DNA from: Chara braunii
Taxonomy: Eukaryota > Streptophyta > Charophyceae > Charales > Characeae
Assembly: GCA_003427395.1 (NCBI GenBank)
Contig: BFEA01000491.1
Location: 118,641 to 146,005, forward strand
DNA: 27,365 nt
Direction of reading: 5' to 3'
Shown here: positions 26,801-27,365 of the stretch, piece after piece
Position numbering within the stretch: the first letter of the stretch is position 1
Layout of the letters: each line of letters opens with the position of its first letter
Made by a program: the position numbers and the translations under genes
Notes under the pieces: model-generated
Seen by the model: the letters and a program-made list of their open reading frames with translations, nothing else
What the model was told of the DNA's origin: nothing
The model's database searches: none

Positions 26801-27256
26801 TTTGCCCCTAGGTTAGTCCCGATCAGACTGAGCTCGCCTAGCACCCAGTAAAGCCTTAGATATCGACATTACGACGTGAGTACTCTCGGTCTGTGGACCA
26901 GCATTACTTGGCAATCATTGGACCATTGGACTAACTTTCACGCCCCTAAGTTTTGTACTCTGCGTGTAAAATTCACTAAGTTTAACTGCAGTCTACACTA
27001 TTCACTGCCTAAATCCAGAGGGGTGCAAAGGAATTATGAAAGAGAATGAGATCCTCGTGCTGAAATACAGATCAAATCGAGACAAGAAAGAGGGATGGGA
27101 GAAAAAGGCATGCCAAGATGTGTAATCACATAGAAAAGCTCAGCGCGAACAAGCGGTCCGGATGGTAAAAAGGGAAAAATATATTGAATATGTAATCTAT
27201 TTTTATGGTCATGATGACAAATTACACAGTACTGGTCAGTGCCGTACCCCCATTCA
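23809..27256. other. 3.4 kb without recognisable genes or repeats
   Basis: Short frames (24143-24358 continuing past stops to 24541; 24955-25188) show no recognisable domain. No microsatellites, poly-A tails or members of the repeat families listed here occur. It is the most ordinary, apparently single-copy part of the window. Confidence 0.45.
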
Positions 27257-27359
27257 CCGTTCACGGGGTCTGTGAATGGAGTCGGTCATACAGTTCACGG
27301 AGTTCACGACACGGGAGTTCATGGAGTTCACGGAGAGCGGTTTTTTTTTTTTTTTTTTT
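27257..27359. repeat. GTTCACGGA short tandem repeats and poly-T
   Basis: Degenerate copies of GTTCACGGA (GTTCACGG, AGTTCACG, GAGTTCATGG) are repeated about six times at 27257-27336, followed by poly-T at 27341-27359, which returns to the texture of the left half. Confidence 0.75.
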
Positions 27360-27365
27360 GTTTTT

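Overview
The window comes from a nuclear genome of a eukaryote, probably an alga or other protist. The evidence is degenerate copies of U6 and U2 spliceosomal snRNAs with plant/algal-like sequence, long poly-A/T tracts and microsatellites, tRNA-derived SINE-like repeats, and a Penelope-like retroelement with separate GIY-YIG nuclease and reverse-transcriptase blocks. I see no intact host protein gene. Nearly every long open frame crosses a repeat or a homopolymer. The species cannot be named from the sequence.

Layout. 1-90: degenerate U6 copy (minus strand). 391-793: large near-perfect inverted repeat built from two head-to-head tRNA-like units. 1229-2183: two hairpin MITEs sharing GGTCCCACTAGC ends (a third at 7321-7476). 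2516-2985: inverted SINE-like pieces around long poly-A and poly-T. 3060-3697: broken reverse-transcriptase fragment, ending at a terminal-inverted-repeat element (3699-4263). 4320-4408: A-tailed U2 copy. 4989-6657: three transposons of one superfamily, with a hammerhead-ribozyme-like motif between them. 7.5-11.5 kb: further MITE pieces, foldbacks and microsatellites. 11779-13808: a U6 retropseudogene split by a stack of nested transposons. 14101-14656: another inverted-repeat element. 14873-21008: a decayed Penelope-like retroelement with direct terminal repeats, its left repeat carrying a hAT-like insertion. 21096-21620: a SINE with 23-bp target duplications and a MITE fragment. 21.8-27.3 kb: no recognisable gene, a different texture, one hammerhead-like core.

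The most striking result is a superfamily of short DNA transposons with ends like GGGCCTCGCYNCACYA and 3-bp target-site duplications. Five insertions form a Russian-doll stack. Because paralogous copies supply the empty sites, four of the insertion junctions can be read directly. The longer members share a fixed asymmetric plan: the terminal motif is repeated internally about 42-44 bp from one end and about 84-87 bp from the other, with a CTGACA/TGTCAG motif near the middle of the longer spacer. I do not recognise this plan from a named superfamily.

The second result is the retroelement. It is ordered CCHC zinc-knuckle and SAP-like region, GIY-YIG nuclease, then RT palm and thumb. The nuclease-before-RT order matches the permuted Penelope-like clade (Naiad/Chlamys type), and the gag-like front end is unusual for Penelope-like elements. 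This copy is dead: several frameshifts, many in-frame stops, and two catalytic aspartates replaced by glutamate. The poly-A-tailed U6 and U2 copies show that RNA retrotransposition has also acted here.
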